Assembly (NCBI RefSeq): GCF_900156465.1
Contig: NZ_LT707064.1
Span: forward strand, 1,648,001-1,712,000
Length of the DNA: 64,000 nucleotides
Direction of reading: 5' to 3'
DNA from: Pseudomonas sp. 7SR1
GTDB lineage: Bacteria; Pseudomonadota; Gammaproteobacteria; Pseudomonadales; Pseudomonadaceae
The notes beneath the pieces were generated by a model. That model saw only the letters and a list, made by a program, of their open reading frames with translations, had not been told where the DNA came from and did not search any database. Position 1 is the stretch's first letter, and each line of letters opens with the position of its first letter. The translations under genes and the position numbers were made by a program. Of this stretch, positions 51,815 to 60,426 are shown piece after piece.

Positions 51815-53137
51815 TCAATCGGCAGGGGTGGCGTGACGCGCGCGAACCACCTGCGCCGGGGCGAAATGGCAAGTAAAAGTGCTGCCGTGGCCGGGCACGC
51901 TGCTGATTTCCATGCGGCCTCGGTGCCGCAACAGGACATGCTTGACGATCGCCAGCCCCAAGCCGGTGCCACCGGTATTGGAGTTGCGGCTGGAGTCGAC
52001 ACGGTAGAAGCGTTCGGTCAGGCGCGGCAGGTGCTTGCTGTCGATGCCGATGCCCGAGTCCTGCACGCTCAGGTGCGCGCCTTGCACGTCGCCCCACCAA
52101 CGGATATGGATCCGGCCTTGTTCCGGCGTGTACTTGACCGCATTGAACACCAGGTTGGAAAACGCGCTGCGCAGTTCTGCCTCGCTGCCCTTGAGCTGCA
52201 CCAGCGGGTCGGCTTCCAGGGTGATGGTTTGTTGCTTGGGGCCGGACAGCTCCTGGGCATCTTCGCTGATGATCTGCAGCAGGTCGTCGATGGGGACCGG
52301 CTGGTTGTCCGACGGGTAATCGGTGGCCTCCAGCTTCGCCAGCAACAGCAAGTCGTTGAGCAGGGTCTGCATGCGTCCGCTCTGCTGGTGCATCTGCTGC
52401 AGGGCCCGGCGCCAGCGCGGGTTCACCTCGTCGACATTATCGAGCAGGGTTTCCAGGTAGCCGCAGATCACTGTCAGGGGCGTGCGCAGTTCGTGGGATA
52501 CGTTGGCGATGAAGTCCTTGCGCATCTGTTCCAGCTGATGAATGCGTGTCACGTCGCGCACCAGCATCAGGTGTTCGTTGTTGCCATAGCGGGTGATGTA
52601 CAGCTGGATGCGCAGCCGGTCATTGGTGGGGGACGGGATTTCCAGGGGTTCGGCGTAGTTTTCCTGCTCGAAGTATTCCTTGAATCGCGGGTGGCGTACC
52701 AGGTTGGTCACCGGCTGGCCGCTGTCCTGGGGCGTCTTGAGGCCCAGCAGGGTCTCGGCGGCGCGGTTCCACCATTCCAGGTTGCCGTCGCTGTCGAGCA
52801 TGATCACCGCGTCCTTGAGGGCCGCCGTAGACTCCTGCACCCGGTCGATCACCGCTTGCAGGCGGCCACGCACGCGCTGGTCGCGCCGTTGCAGGTGGTA
52901 GATGCTGTCGAACACCTCGCCCCACAGTCCGTAGCCGTCGGGCGGGGCCTCGTCGGGTTTGTGCAGGCGCAGCCATTCGTGCAGGCGCAGCAGTTGCTTG
53001 AGGGTCCAGGCCAGGTAGAGGGCCAGGCCCGCCGCCAGGCTCCAGGCGTAATGCCCGCTGATCAGGCCGATCACCAGGCAGCCGGTGACCAGCAACAACA
53101 TGTGGCGAATCAGGGTGCCATGCCAGTTTTGATTCAA
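51815..53137 (-). CDS. phoR: Phosphate regulon sensor histidine kinase PhoR
   Basis: 440 residues. Two N-terminal membrane spans (HMLLLVTGCLVIGLISGHYA and SLAAGLALYLAWTL), a PAS domain (DAVIMLDSDGNLEWWNRAAE), HisKA with the phospho-His in ANVSHELRTPL, and HATPase with N box, DSGIG and GTGLGLAIVKHV. TTG at 53137 is the only sensible start, with AAGGA upstream; the next in-frame ATG is within the first span. Acts with PstSCAB-PhoU to sense phosphate. phoB lies 45 bases upstream. Confidence 0.96.
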   Translation of the reverse strand: MNQNWHGTLIRHMLLLVTGCLVIGLISGHYAWSLAAGLALYLAWTLKQLLRLHEWLRLHKPDEAPPDGYGLWGEVFDSIYHLQRRDQRVRGRLQAVIDRVQESTAALKDAVIMLDSDGNLEWWNRAAETLLGLKTPQDSGQPVTNLVRHPRFKEYFEQENYAEPLEIPSPTNDRLRIQLYITRYGNNEHLMLVRDVTRIHQLEQMRKDFIANVSHELRTPLTVICGYLETLLDNVDEVNPRWRRALQQMHQQSGRMQTLLNDLLLLAKLEATDYPSDNQPVPIDDLLQIISEDAQELSGPKQQTITLEADPLVQLKGSEAELRSAFSNLVFNAVKYTPEQGRIHIRWWGDVQGAHLSVQDSGIGIDSKHLPRLTERFYRVDSSRNSNTGGTGLGLAIVKHVLLRHRGRMEISSVPGHGSTFTCHFAPAQVVRARHATPAD

Positions 53138-53182
53138 TTGAACACGCGTCCTTGTCAGCTTGTCGGGCGGTAAGGGCTCGGA

Positions 53183-53872
53183 TCAGGCCTTCGTCGAAAA
53201 ACGATAACCGGTGCCACGCACGGTTTGTACCAGATTCTCATAGGCATCGCCGAGGGCCTTGCGCAGGCGACGGATGTGCACATCCACGGTGCGCTCCTCG
53301 ACATAGACGTTGCCGCCCCAGACCTGGTCCAGCAGCTGGCCGCGGGTGTAGGCGCGTTCCTGGTGGGTCATGAAGAACTGCAGCAGGCGGTATTCGGTCG
53401 GCCCCATCTCGGCAGGCTTGCCGTCGATGGTCACCCGGTGGCTGATCGGGTCCAGCAGCAGGCCGCCGACTTCGATCGGCGCCTCGCCATCGGTCGGCCC
53501 GGCGCGGCGCAGTACGGCCTTCAGGCGCGCCACCAGTTCCCGTGGGGAGAACGGTTTGGTGATGTAGTCGTCGGCGCCGACTTCCAGGCCCTGGATCTTG
53601 TTGTCTTCCTCGCCCTTGGCCGTGAGCATGATGATCGGAATGTCACCGGTCAGCTCGTCGCGCTTGAGGCGCCGCGCCAGCTCGATACCGGAGGTGCCGG
53701 GCAGCATCCAGTCCAGCAGGATCAGGTCGGGCTTGCGGTCGATGATGATTGCGTGGGCCTGTTGAGAGTTTTCTGCTTCCATGCAGTCATAGCCGGCCAT
53801 CTCCAACGCAACGGCAATCATCTCGCGGATGGGCGCCTCGTCGTCGACGATCAGAATGCTCCTGCCAACCAT
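53183..53872 (-). CDS. phoB: Phosphate regulon response regulator PhoB
   Basis: 229 residues. Receiver: ILIVDDE acidic pair, phospho-acceptor Asp in ILLDWMLPG, Thr in IIMLTAKG and Lys in [11 protein letters not shown]-terminal OmpR/PhoB winged helix with [19 protein letters not shown] and [15 protein letters not shown] 53872 has AGAGGA upstream. Activates genes through Pho boxes, several of which are in this window, and probably its own promoter. Confidence 0.97.
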   Translation of the reverse strand: MVGRSILIVDDEAPIREMIAVALEMAGYDCMEAENSQQAHAIIIDRKPDLILLDWMLPGTSGIELARRLKRDELTGDIPIIMLTAKGEEDNKIQGLEVGADDYITKPFSPRELVARLKAVLRRAGPTDGEAPIEVGGLLLDPISHRVTIDGKPAEMGPTEYRLLQFFMTHQERAYTRGQLLDQVWGGNVYVEERTVDVHIRRLRKALGDAYENLVQTVRGTGYRFSTKA

Positions 53873-53925
53873 GGGGTAATCCTCTTGTCATTTAACTGTC
53901 TTGCGCCGCATTAGATAACGGAATT

Positions 53926-53943
53926 ATTGCAGTCGTGTGACAG
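53926..53943 (-). promoter_or_regulatory. Probable Pho box of phoBR
   Basis: On the - strand CTGTCAC-ACGA-CTGCAAT matches the PhoB repeat at 6 and 5 of 7 positions and lies 54 bases before phoB, so autoregulation is likely. Confidence 0.65.
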
Positions 53944-54025
53944 TTATTTCGTGCTCCGGCAGCAAAAGGGATCCTGGGCTACGCTTTTCAGTCCGAATCC
54001 TGGCTACCACACAAGAAGGTTTTCC

Positions 54026-54409
54026 ATGGCTTATTACACTCGATCCATCAACGCGCTGGGGCTGTTGGTTGCGTTGGCATTACCGGGAATGGCGTTTGCG
54101 GCTGGCGAGCCGGCGATGGTCAAGGACGGTGTGCTGGTCGATCACGCGGGCATGACGTTGTATACCTTTGACAAGGATGACGACGGCAAGTCGATGTGCA
54201 ACGACAAATGCGCCGTGAACTGGCCGCCGCTCAAGGCTGAAAGCACCGCGACGCCCTCGGGCGAATGGACTGTGATCACCCGTGCCGATGGCTCTTCACA
54301 ATGGGCCTATGACGGCGATCCACTGTATACCTTTGTCGGCGATAAAAAGGCGGGGGACAAGACCGGTGACGGCAAGGGTGGCGTCTGGAAGATCGCCAAG
54401 CCCGATTGA
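54026..54409 (+). CDS. Secreted COG4315-type repeat protein
   Basis: 127 residues with a signal peptide (INALGLLVALALPGMAFAAG). The mature part has two copies of the Y-x-[FWY]-x-x-D secreted repeat: LYTFDKDDDGKSMCND and the later PLYTFVGDKKAGDKTGD, with MCNDKCAVNWPP (a Cys pair) between them. Function is unknown in the family. ATG 54026 follows AAGAAGG. A REP palindrome follows. Confidence 0.88.
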   Translation: MAYYTRSINALGLLVALALPGMAFAAGEPAMVKDGVLVDHAGMTLYTFDKDDDGKSMCNDKCAVNWPPLKAESTATPSGEWTVITRADGSSQWAYDGDPLYTFVGDKKAGDKTGDGKGGVWKIAKPD

Positions 54410-54430
54410 CTCCCGTCTGTCGAAGATCGC

Positions 54431-54460
54431 TGTGGCGAGGGGATTTATCCCCTCGCCACA
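54431..54460. repeat. REP palindrome
   Basis: TGTGGCGAGGGGAT/ATCCCCTCGCCACA, 14 pairing bases around TT, between convergent genes; may end ubiA transcription. Confidence 0.88.
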
Positions 54461-54492
54461 AGGTCCGGTGACTGCTAAGAAATAAGTGTGCC

Positions 54493-55383
54493 TCAGCGCA
54501 ACGCGTAATCCAGCACGATCCCCGCGAAAATTGCCAACCCGGCCCAGTGGTTGTGCAGGAATGCCTTGAAGCAGCGCATCCGGTCCCTGCTGCGGGTGTA
54601 CCAGAACTCCCAGGCAAAACACCCGGCGGCGACCACCAGCCCCAAATGGAACCAGGTGCCCAGCTGGAACTTCACGCCGGCCAGCAGCAGGCAGCCCAGC
54701 GCCAGGCCCTGCAGCGTCAGGATGATCACGCGGTCGGCGTCGCCGAAGAGAATCGCCGTGGACTTCACCCCGATCCGCAGGTCGTCGTCCCGGTCGGTCA
54801 TTGCGTAGTAAGTGTCATAGCCCACCGTCCACAGCAGGTTGGCGATGTATAGCAGCCAGGCGGCCGCCGGCAGGTGGCCGGTCTCGGCGGTGAACGCCAT
54901 CGGCATTCCCCAGGAGAACGCCGCGCCCAGCACCACTTGCGGGTAATAGGTGTAGCGCTTCATGAAGGGGTAGGTGAAGGCCAGCGCCAGCCCGCCGAGG
55001 GACAGCAGGATGGTCGGTGCGTTGGTGCACAGCACCAGCAGGAAACTCACCCCCATCAGCACCGCGAAAAACACCAGCGCTTCCTTCGAACTGACCTTGC
55101 CGCTCACCAGCGGGCGCTGCTCGGTGCGTTTCACATGGCCGTCCACCTTGCGGTCGGCCCAGTCGTTGATGACGCAACCGCCAGCGCGGGTCAGTACCAC
55201 GCCGAGGACGAAAATCACGATGTTGGCCAGGGAAGGGGAACCCTCTCCGGCGATCCACAACGCCCAGAGCGTCGGCCACAGCAACAGGTAGATGCCGATG
55301 GGCTTGTCCATGCGGGTCAGTTGCAGGAAATCCCAGGCCCGTGGGTTGAGGCGATTCAAGGATTTGAGCAGTTGCAGGTACAT
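54493..55383 (-). CDS. ubiA: 4-hydroxybenzoate octaprenyltransferase
   Basis: Inner-membrane prenyltransferase of ubiquinone synthesis, 296 residues with eight or nine spans. Both aspartate motifs are present: [15 protein letters not shown] (NDxxD, first) and [17 protein letters not shown] (second). ATG 55383 overlaps the ubiC stop by one base (TGATG), which couples translation and excludes the longer upstream frame. Uses the 4-hydroxybenzoate made by UbiC. Confidence 0.96.
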   Translation of the reverse strand: MYLQLLKSLNRLNPRAWDFLQLTRMDKPIGIYLLLWPTLWALWIAGEGSPSLANIVIFVLGVVLTRAGGCVINDWADRKVDGHVKRTEQRPLVSGKVSSKEALVFFAVLMGVSFLLVLCTNAPTILLSLGGLALAFTYPFMKRYTYYPQVVLGAAFSWGMPMAFTAETGHLPAAAWLLYIANLLWTVGYDTYYAMTDRDDDLRIGVKSTAILFGDADRVIILTLQGLALGCLLLAGVKFQLGTWFHLGLVVAAGCFAWEFWYTRSRDRMRCFKAFLHNHWAGLAIFAGIVLDYALR

Positions 55384-55946
55384 CAGCAAGTCTCCGAATA
55401 GGCGCGCGCGACGCTCCACAGGCGCGGCAGGAAGATTTCCGCCACCAGCACGCTCAACGCGCCGCGATCGAAACGCGAACGACGGCCCCACAGTTGTGGC
55501 GCGCGCACCTGCGCCGGCAGCCACGGCTCAGGGTAATGGCAAACCTCGATGGCGCGGCGCTGGAACGCCTGGTCGCAGAACAGCAGCTCCCCCAGGGAGC
55601 GGCTGCCCAGTGCGTCCATCTGCAACCCGTCCCCTTCCAATGCGCTGCGCGCCGCCACACTGCGGGCGAACACCCAAGGCTCGCCATGCCCCAGCAGGTA
55701 CACCTCGCGGACCCAGCCTTCGCTGCCCTCGGCCAGGTCCAGGGCGGCGCATTCGTCGGCCCGCAATGGCTGCCAGCCTTCAAGCAGCGGCATCACACTG
55801 AAGTGGTCGTCCGACAGGCGCGTCAGGCGCCGGGTCAGGGAACCTTCGTCATACAGCCAGTCGAGCACACAGGCATCGGGGCGGGGCGAAAGCAGGTGCC
55901 GAGGCCACCAGTGAAGTGTAGGAAATATCGAATTTGTATGCGGCAC
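55383..55946 (-). CDS. ubiC: Chorismate lyase
   Basis: Converts chorismate to 4-hydroxybenzoate and pyruvate. Family marks: [35 protein letters not shown], the catalytic Arg and Glu region, and [12 protein letters not shown] at the end. 187 residues from GTG 55946 (VPHTNSIF); ATG 55988 would add 14 residues. Neither start has a strong ribosome-binding site, so the N-terminus is uncertain. Forms a translationally coupled operon with ubiA. The rubredoxin gene is divergent. Confidence 0.92.
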   Translation of the reverse strand: MPHTNSIFPTLHWWPRHLLSPRPDACVLDWLYDEGSLTRRLTRLSDDHFSVMPLLEGWQPLRADECAALDLAEGSEGWVREVYLLGHGEPWVFARSVAARSALEGDGLQMDALGSRSLGELLFCDQAFQRRAIEVCHYPEPWLPAQVRAPQLWGRRSRFDRGALSVLVAEIFLPRLWSVARAYSETC

Positions 55947-56141
55947 AGGGGTCTTGAATGGCAGCAAAGGAGGTCGCGAGCTTACCATGGCGATCGTCGG
56001 TTTTGACGGCCCCGGCCTGCCATCGCGTCGATCGTGCTTGCATCTGCGGCGACCGATCAGTACAAAACGCCCTGAGCCGGAAGGGCGACCGCATCGACCC
56101 AACCATACCGGCAAACGCCTGATACCCGAGGAAGTACCCGA

Positions 56142-56309
56142 ATGAAGAAGTGGCAATGTATCGTCTGCGGCCTGATCTATAACGAAGCCGACGGTTGGCC
56201 GGATGATGGCATCGCCCCCGGCACCCGCTGGGAGGATGTTCCGCAAGACTGGCTGTGCCCGGACTGCGGTGTCGGCAAAATGGACTTCGAAATGATCGAG
56301 ATCGCCTGA
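56142..56309 (+). CDS. Rubredoxin
   Basis: A 55-residue iron protein. Two Cys-x2-Cys iron knuckles: [15 protein letters not shown] and [11 protein letters not shown], with the typical D-G-W-P-x-D-G-I-A-P-G-T-x-W loop between. ATG 56142 has GAGGAAG upstream. It carries electrons to an oxygenase or rubrerythrin-type partner and is reduced by the next gene's product, 36 bases downstream. Confidence 0.96.
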   Translation: MKKWQCIVCGLIYNEADGWPDDGIAPGTRWEDVPQDWLCPDCGVGKMDFEMIEIA

Positions 56310-56345
56310 TCCGTCGTCCCCATCAAGAACAGCATGGAGAGCAAC

Positions 56346-57494
56346 ATGAGCGCACCTGTCGTCATCGTCGGTACCGGACTGGCCGGCTACAACCTGGCCC
56401 GGGAGTTTCGCAAGCTCGATAGCGAAACCCCGCTGCTGCTGATTACTGCGGACGACGGACGCTCCTACTCCAAGCCGATGCTCTCCACCGGCTTCGGCAA
56501 GAACAAGGACGCCGACGGCCTGAGCATGGCCGAGCCGGGCGCCATGGCCGAGCAACTGAAGGCCGAAGTGCGTACCCATACCCGCATCAGCGGTGTCGAT
56601 CCGGGCCACAAGCGCCTGTGGATCGGCGAGGAAGCGGTGAGCTATCGCGACCTGGTCCTCGCCTGGGGCGCCGAAACCGTGCGGGTGCCAGTACAGGGTG
56701 ACGCCGCGGACCTGATCTTTCCCGTCAATGACCTGGAAGACTACGGGCGCTTCCGGGCGGCTGCTGTCGGCAAACGTCGGGTACTGCTGCTCGGCGCCGG
56801 CCTGATCGGCTGCGAATTCGCCAACGACCTGATCCTTGGCGGCTACGAAGTGCAACTGGTGGCGCCGTGCGAGCAAGTCATGCCGACGCTGCTGCACCCG
56901 GCTGCCGCCGCCGCGGTGCAAGCCGGGCTGGAAAGCCTCGGCGCGCGTTTCCACCTGGGGCCGGTGCTCAATCGCCTGCAGCGGGTGGCCGACGGGCTGG
57001 AGGCGCACCTGTCCGACGGCCAGGTGATTGCCTGCGACCTGGTGGTCTCGGCCATTGGCTTGCGCCCGCGCATCGACCTGGCGGCTGCCGCGGGCCTGGT
57101 GGTCAATCGCGGCGTGGTGGTCGACCGTCACCTGAAGACTTCCCACGCCAACATCTTCGCCCTGGGCGATTGCGCCGAGGTCGATGGCTTGAACCTGCTC
57201 TACGTCATGCCCCTGATGAGCTGCGCCCGGGCCCTGGCCCAGACCCTGGCCGGCAATCCGACCGCCGTGAGCTATGGCCCCATGCCGATCACCGTGAAGA
57301 CACCGGTATGCCCGCTGGTGGTTTCACCGCCACCGCGAGGCCGCGAAGGCGTCTGGAGCGTCGAAGGGCAGGGCGCCGACATCAAGGCCCTGTGCCGCGA
57401 TGCCCAGGGCAACCTGCTGGGCTATGCCCTGACAGGTGCGGCAGTGATGGAAAAGCTGGCGCTGAACAAGGAACTTCCGCCCCTGTTGGCGTAA
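56346..57494 (+). CDS. alkT: Rubredoxin-NAD(+) reductase (FAD-dependent)
   Basis: 382 residues, pyridine nucleotide-disulphide oxidoreductase fold. FAD site [19 protein letters not shown] (GxGxxG), NAD site [17 protein letters not shown], and the FAD C-terminal motif [13 protein letters not shown]. Cytosolic; passes electrons from NADH to rubredoxin. ATG 56346 has GGAGAG upstream; an ATG four codons earlier is an alternative. Operon with rubredoxin. Confidence 0.92.
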   Translation: MSAPVVIVGTGLAGYNLAREFRKLDSETPLLLITADDGRSYSKPMLSTGFGKNKDADGLSMAEPGAMAEQLKAEVRTHTRISGVDPGHKRLWIGEEAVSYRDLVLAWGAETVRVPVQGDAADLIFPVNDLEDYGRFRAAAVGKRRVLLLGAGLIGCEFANDLILGGYEVQLVAPCEQVMPTLLHPAAAAAVQAGLESLGARFHLGPVLNRLQRVADGLEAHLSDGQVIACDLVVSAIGLRPRIDLAAAAGLVVNRGVVVDRHLKTSHANIFALGDCAEVDGLNLLYVMPLMSCARALAQTLAGNPTAVSYGPMPITVKTPVCPLVVSPPPRGREGVWSVEGQGADIKALCRDAQGNLLGYALTGAAVMEKLALNKELPPLLA

Positions 57495-57684
57495 ATACTG
57501 GGGGTTCTGTCGCAAAAACCCTACTTTTCGTCCCACAAAGCTCATCCGGCCACTGGCGCCGCCTGCTGCCCCGTGCCATTCTCACTTCCGTCTGCCGCAG
57601 TGTAGAGCCTGCGGTGCCTTAGGGGCTGTTCCCATGAGACCAGCCCAGACATAACAACAAAAAACCGTCAAAGGGGCTTCATTC

Positions 57685-57960
57685 ATGCGTAAACCAGAAC
57701 TCGCCGCCGCCATCGCGGAAAAAGCGGACCTCACCAAGGAACAGGCCAACCGCGTCCTCAACGCCGTTCTCGAAGAAATCACCGGCGCCCTGCATCGCAA
57801 GGACAGCGTTACCCTGGTAGGTTTCGGCACCTTCCTGCAACGCCACCGCGGCGCCCGCACTGGCAAGAACCCACAGACGGGTGAGCCGGTGAAAATCAAG
57901 GCCAGCAACACCGTCGCTTTCAAGCCGGGCAAATCGTTGAAGGACATCGTCAATCCGTAA
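57685..57960 (+). CDS. hupA: HU-family nucleoid protein
   Basis: 91 residues, DNABII family. N-terminal dimerisation helices (KPELAAAIAEKADLTKEQAN), the G-F-G-T-F beta region and the arm with TGKNPQTGEPVKIKA, then FKPGKSLKDIV. All DNA-binding arm residues (R-x-G-x-N-P) are present. Monocistronic with its own terminator. Paralogue naming (hupA) follows the position in other pseudomonads and is less sure than the family. Confidence 0.93.
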   Translation: MRKPELAAAIAEKADLTKEQANRVLNAVLEEITGALHRKDSVTLVGFGTFLQRHRGARTGKNPQTGEPVKIKASNTVAFKPGKSLKDIVNP

Positions 57961-57996
57961 TTGCTGCAACCACCTCGGTTGGGGGGAAGTGGCAAC

Positions 57997-58033
57997 AAAA
58001 AGGGCACATCGGTGCGAATCGAGTGCCCTTTTT
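57997..58033 (+). terminator. Terminator after HU gene
   Basis: AAAAAGGGCAC (57997-58007) pairs with GTGCCCTTTTT (58023-58033) around a 15-base loop; its terminal T residues act as the U tract. Symmetric, so possibly bidirectional. Confidence 0.85.
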
Positions 58034-58108
58034 CATGGTTTTTTGCCTTAGCCTCCCGAGTCGCCGTGGGCGCTGACGTGAACATGGGCAGCGTCGGTGC
58101 GGCGCCAT

Positions 58109-58267
58109 GCGGCTCCTGGAACGCCACAAGGCCGAGCGGGTGGCCGATACGCGCTGGGCGGGCGCGGCATGGCACAGCCCGGACGGCCTGTGGACGCCGT
58201 TGATGCATTCGCCCTGATGGTGCGGGACAAACGGGGCGGTCCGGATTTCGTGCCGGCCAATATCTGA
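58109..58267 (+). pseudogene. Possible remnant of a broken gene
   Basis: Between the HU terminator and the next gene lie two short frames that read like protein: one from ATG 58109 (ERHKAERVADTRWAGAAWHS) stopping at 58219, and an overlapping one in another frame ending at 58267 (FALMVRDKRGGPDFVPANI). Together they look like a frameshifted C-terminal end. No family recognised; it may also be nothing. Confidence 0.25.
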
Positions 58268-58300
58268 CGGGGCTGGCTCTTACATTCAAGGAGTGCAGGC

Positions 58301-59818
58301 GTGATGCGATCTCGTTTCGATCCGCTGGTTCATGTCGATTGGAAAATCCCGGGGGGCGAGCTCCTTGCGTTGCTCCAGCATTACTACCCCGATATCGACG
58401 TGTTTGTCGGCCGGCCCTTCGAGGCGCTGCTGGATGAGCTCTGCAATGAGATGCCCGAGATCTGCTTCCAGGCGCTGGCCAATGCCTTGGCCGAACGAGG
58501 CTACGACCTGTGGAACCTGGATGCCGGCGGCGATGACTACCGACCGGTCATTGTCCCGACCGATCAGCGCCAGGCATTTGCCAGGCACTGGCAGGACCAG
58601 GAGGACTTCACGCCGAGCCTGATCGAGCCCCGGCAACCGGTTGTCGCCGAGGGAAAAGCCCCGCGCAAGCCGGCCAGGTCCAAGCGCGGCAAGCTGAACT
58701 GGCTGCAGGAAGTGCACGACTATCCCGGCCCCACCTACGTCGATGAATACAACTACCGCAACGGTTGGGCCGCCGTTACCGAGCAGGACGATGAACGGTG
58801 GCTGTGCTTCCTGATCGACTATAACCAGTGGCCGCCTGCGGAGCAGGACATGCTCGAGCACCGTACCGATGGGCTCGACGGTGCCGACCTGCAACTCATC
58901 GATGCCAATGCCCGGCGCAGCCTGTGGAGACGTCGGGTCAAAAGCGGCGATTACAGTGCGGACGACCGCTACCGATACGAAGTGCGCCAGGGTGACGATA
59001 TCCAGGATTTCGGCCCTGCCCAGGTGCAATGGCCGGGCTTCGAGCAGCCCTGTGTCGTGGTGGACGGCGAGGTCTTCGAACGCCAGCGTATTTACGAGCC
59101 AGTGCCGATGACGCGTATCTGGCGGATCACGGCGCAGGCCAGCGAAGTCATTTTCGAACACCCGGATGAACTGACGATATTGCCTATCGGGGCCCGTCGC
59201 CTGCTGTTCATGCAGCACAACGGCCCCCTGTGCTGGACCTGGAGTCAGGACCCACCGCACCAAGCCATCGCCGCCCAGCCGATGCCGGCGGTGGACGGTT
59301 ACCACCTCCGAAGTTCGACCGCCTACCTGGGGGGTGATGAGATCCTGCTGTTCAGCGAAGACAAGCGAAAGAGCCTCCAAGACCCGCGCTACCACGAGAC
59401 CGTGCTGCTGGCCTGGCGCTTCAACGTGGTCACGGGGGCCGCAACGAAGGCGCTGCTGGATGGCTTTGGCAGCGAGGTGCGCCAGGACACGCGCCTGCTT
59501 GTCACAGAACCCAGGAACGTCATCACGCTGCGCACGTTCCACGGGCGGGTTCATGTCAGCCGGGGGCACGGTGACTGGTGGGTCTGGAACTACGTCACTC
59601 AGACGTTCGGTTCCCACACCCTGGCCTGGTTCTGGAATCAGCGCAGCAACCAGGTGCTCAAGCTGTCCAGCCAGGATATCCGGCGTATCAAGCCGCAGGT
59701 GCGTTACCTGCCGGCCCAGGATCGCTACCTGGCGTTCGAAGCGGATTTCGTCGCCAGGTTGCCGACGTTCGACGCGATGCTCGAGGCCAAGGGCAGCGAG
59801 GTGCTGGGTTTCGACTGA
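58301..59818 (+). CDS. Unrecognised 505-residue protein beside the Rhs locus
   Basis: 505 residues, hydrophilic and rich in Trp, Asp and Arg; no signal peptide or membrane span. N-terminal 90 residues look helical (LLALLQHYYPDIDVFVGRPF); then a basic linker (PARSKRGKLNWLQ) and a beta-rich part with recurrent W and GGDE/LLF stretches (STAYLGGDEILLFSEDKRKS, FHGRVHVSRGHGDWWVWNYV) that could be propeller-like. GTG 58301 lies seven bases after AAGGAG; ATG 58304 is the alternative. Its convergent position next to the ComJ-like immunity gene suggests membership of the Rhs island, perhaps as a second immunity or accessory protein; this is a guess. Confidence 0.7.
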   Translation: MMRSRFDPLVHVDWKIPGGELLALLQHYYPDIDVFVGRPFEALLDELCNEMPEICFQALANALAERGYDLWNLDAGGDDYRPVIVPTDQRQAFARHWQDQEDFTPSLIEPRQPVVAEGKAPRKPARSKRGKLNWLQEVHDYPGPTYVDEYNYRNGWAAVTEQDDERWLCFLIDYNQWPPAEQDMLEHRTDGLDGADLQLIDANARRSLWRRRVKSGDYSADDRYRYEVRQGDDIQDFGPAQVQWPGFEQPCVVVDGEVFERQRIYEPVPMTRIWRITAQASEVIFEHPDELTILPIGARRLLFMQHNGPLCWTWSQDPPHQAIAAQPMPAVDGYHLRSSTAYLGGDEILLFSEDKRKSLQDPRYHETVLLAWRFNVVTGAATKALLDGFGSEVRQDTRLLVTEPRNVITLRTFHGRVHVSRGHGDWWVWNYVTQTFGSHTLAWFWNQRSNQVLKLSSQDIRRIKPQVRYLPAQDRYLAFEADFVARLPTFDAMLEAKGSEVLGFD

Positions 59819-59946
59819 CCGTGGCGACAGCCAGGATGTGCGCCTGCGCCCAGCTTCCTGGGCGCTGCGCTCCGGCTGTGCCGGGATGGACGGATTGGCA
59901 CCTTGTCCTGTTCGCCTTTGTCGACCCGCCCTGGAAACGTAGAGCG

Positions 59947-60426
59947 CTAGCGAACCCCTTCCACCAGGACCTTGTCTTTCTCACCGCCCCAAGGGTCGTC
60001 CAGCAGGTACTTGGCAGGTGCCTTGCTGTCTGAGGGCACCAGCGTGATCTTGTAGAAAATCTCGTCCCCTTCGCACACTTCGAAGTACAACGCGTAGTCG
60101 CGTGCGTGCAGGTCAAGCTCGACCTTGAATTTTTCAGCGGCGGAGGCGACTTCCACATGGTTGATGTCGGTGACTTGAAACGGCACGACGATGCAGCGCT
60201 GGGCGGTGGGATCAAGGTTGAAGTGATCTTCCAGTTTCAAATGCACATTGGCGCCGAAAGCGTCCTCGGGCAAAGGGTCGAACACCACATAGTCTTTATG
60301 GATGATCGCGCCTTGTTCCAGGTTGGTCTTGCCCCACTGGCTCGAGGTCTCGTCGAAGGGCCGTGAACGGAATTGAATCTGGCTGTGGGAGATCAACAGA
60401 TCCACGGATTGAGCGGTATTTTTCAT
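59947..60426 (-). CDS. ComJ-like protein, probable immunity to the Rhs DNase domain
   Basis: 159 residues. The N-terminus (VDLLISHSQIQFRSRPFDE) and the beta-rich body with VVPFQVTDINHVEVASAAEK and FEVCEGDEIFYKITLVPSD resemble the ComJ family, whose Bacillus founder inhibits the DNA-entry nuclease NucA. ATG 60426 shares one base with the Rhs stop (TGATG), the usual effector-immunity arrangement. No signal peptide, so it acts in the cytoplasm. The ComJ link is recognition by eye, not a search, but it agrees with the NucA-like toxin domain found independently in the neighbour. Confidence 0.75.
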   Translation of the reverse strand: MKNTAQSVDLLISHSQIQFRSRPFDETSSQWGKTNLEQGAIIHKDYVVFDPLPEDAFGANVHLKLEDHFNLDPTAQRCIVVPFQVTDINHVEVASAAEKFKVELDLHARDYALYFEVCEGDEIFYKITLVPSDSKAPAKYLLDDPWGGEKDKVLVEGVR

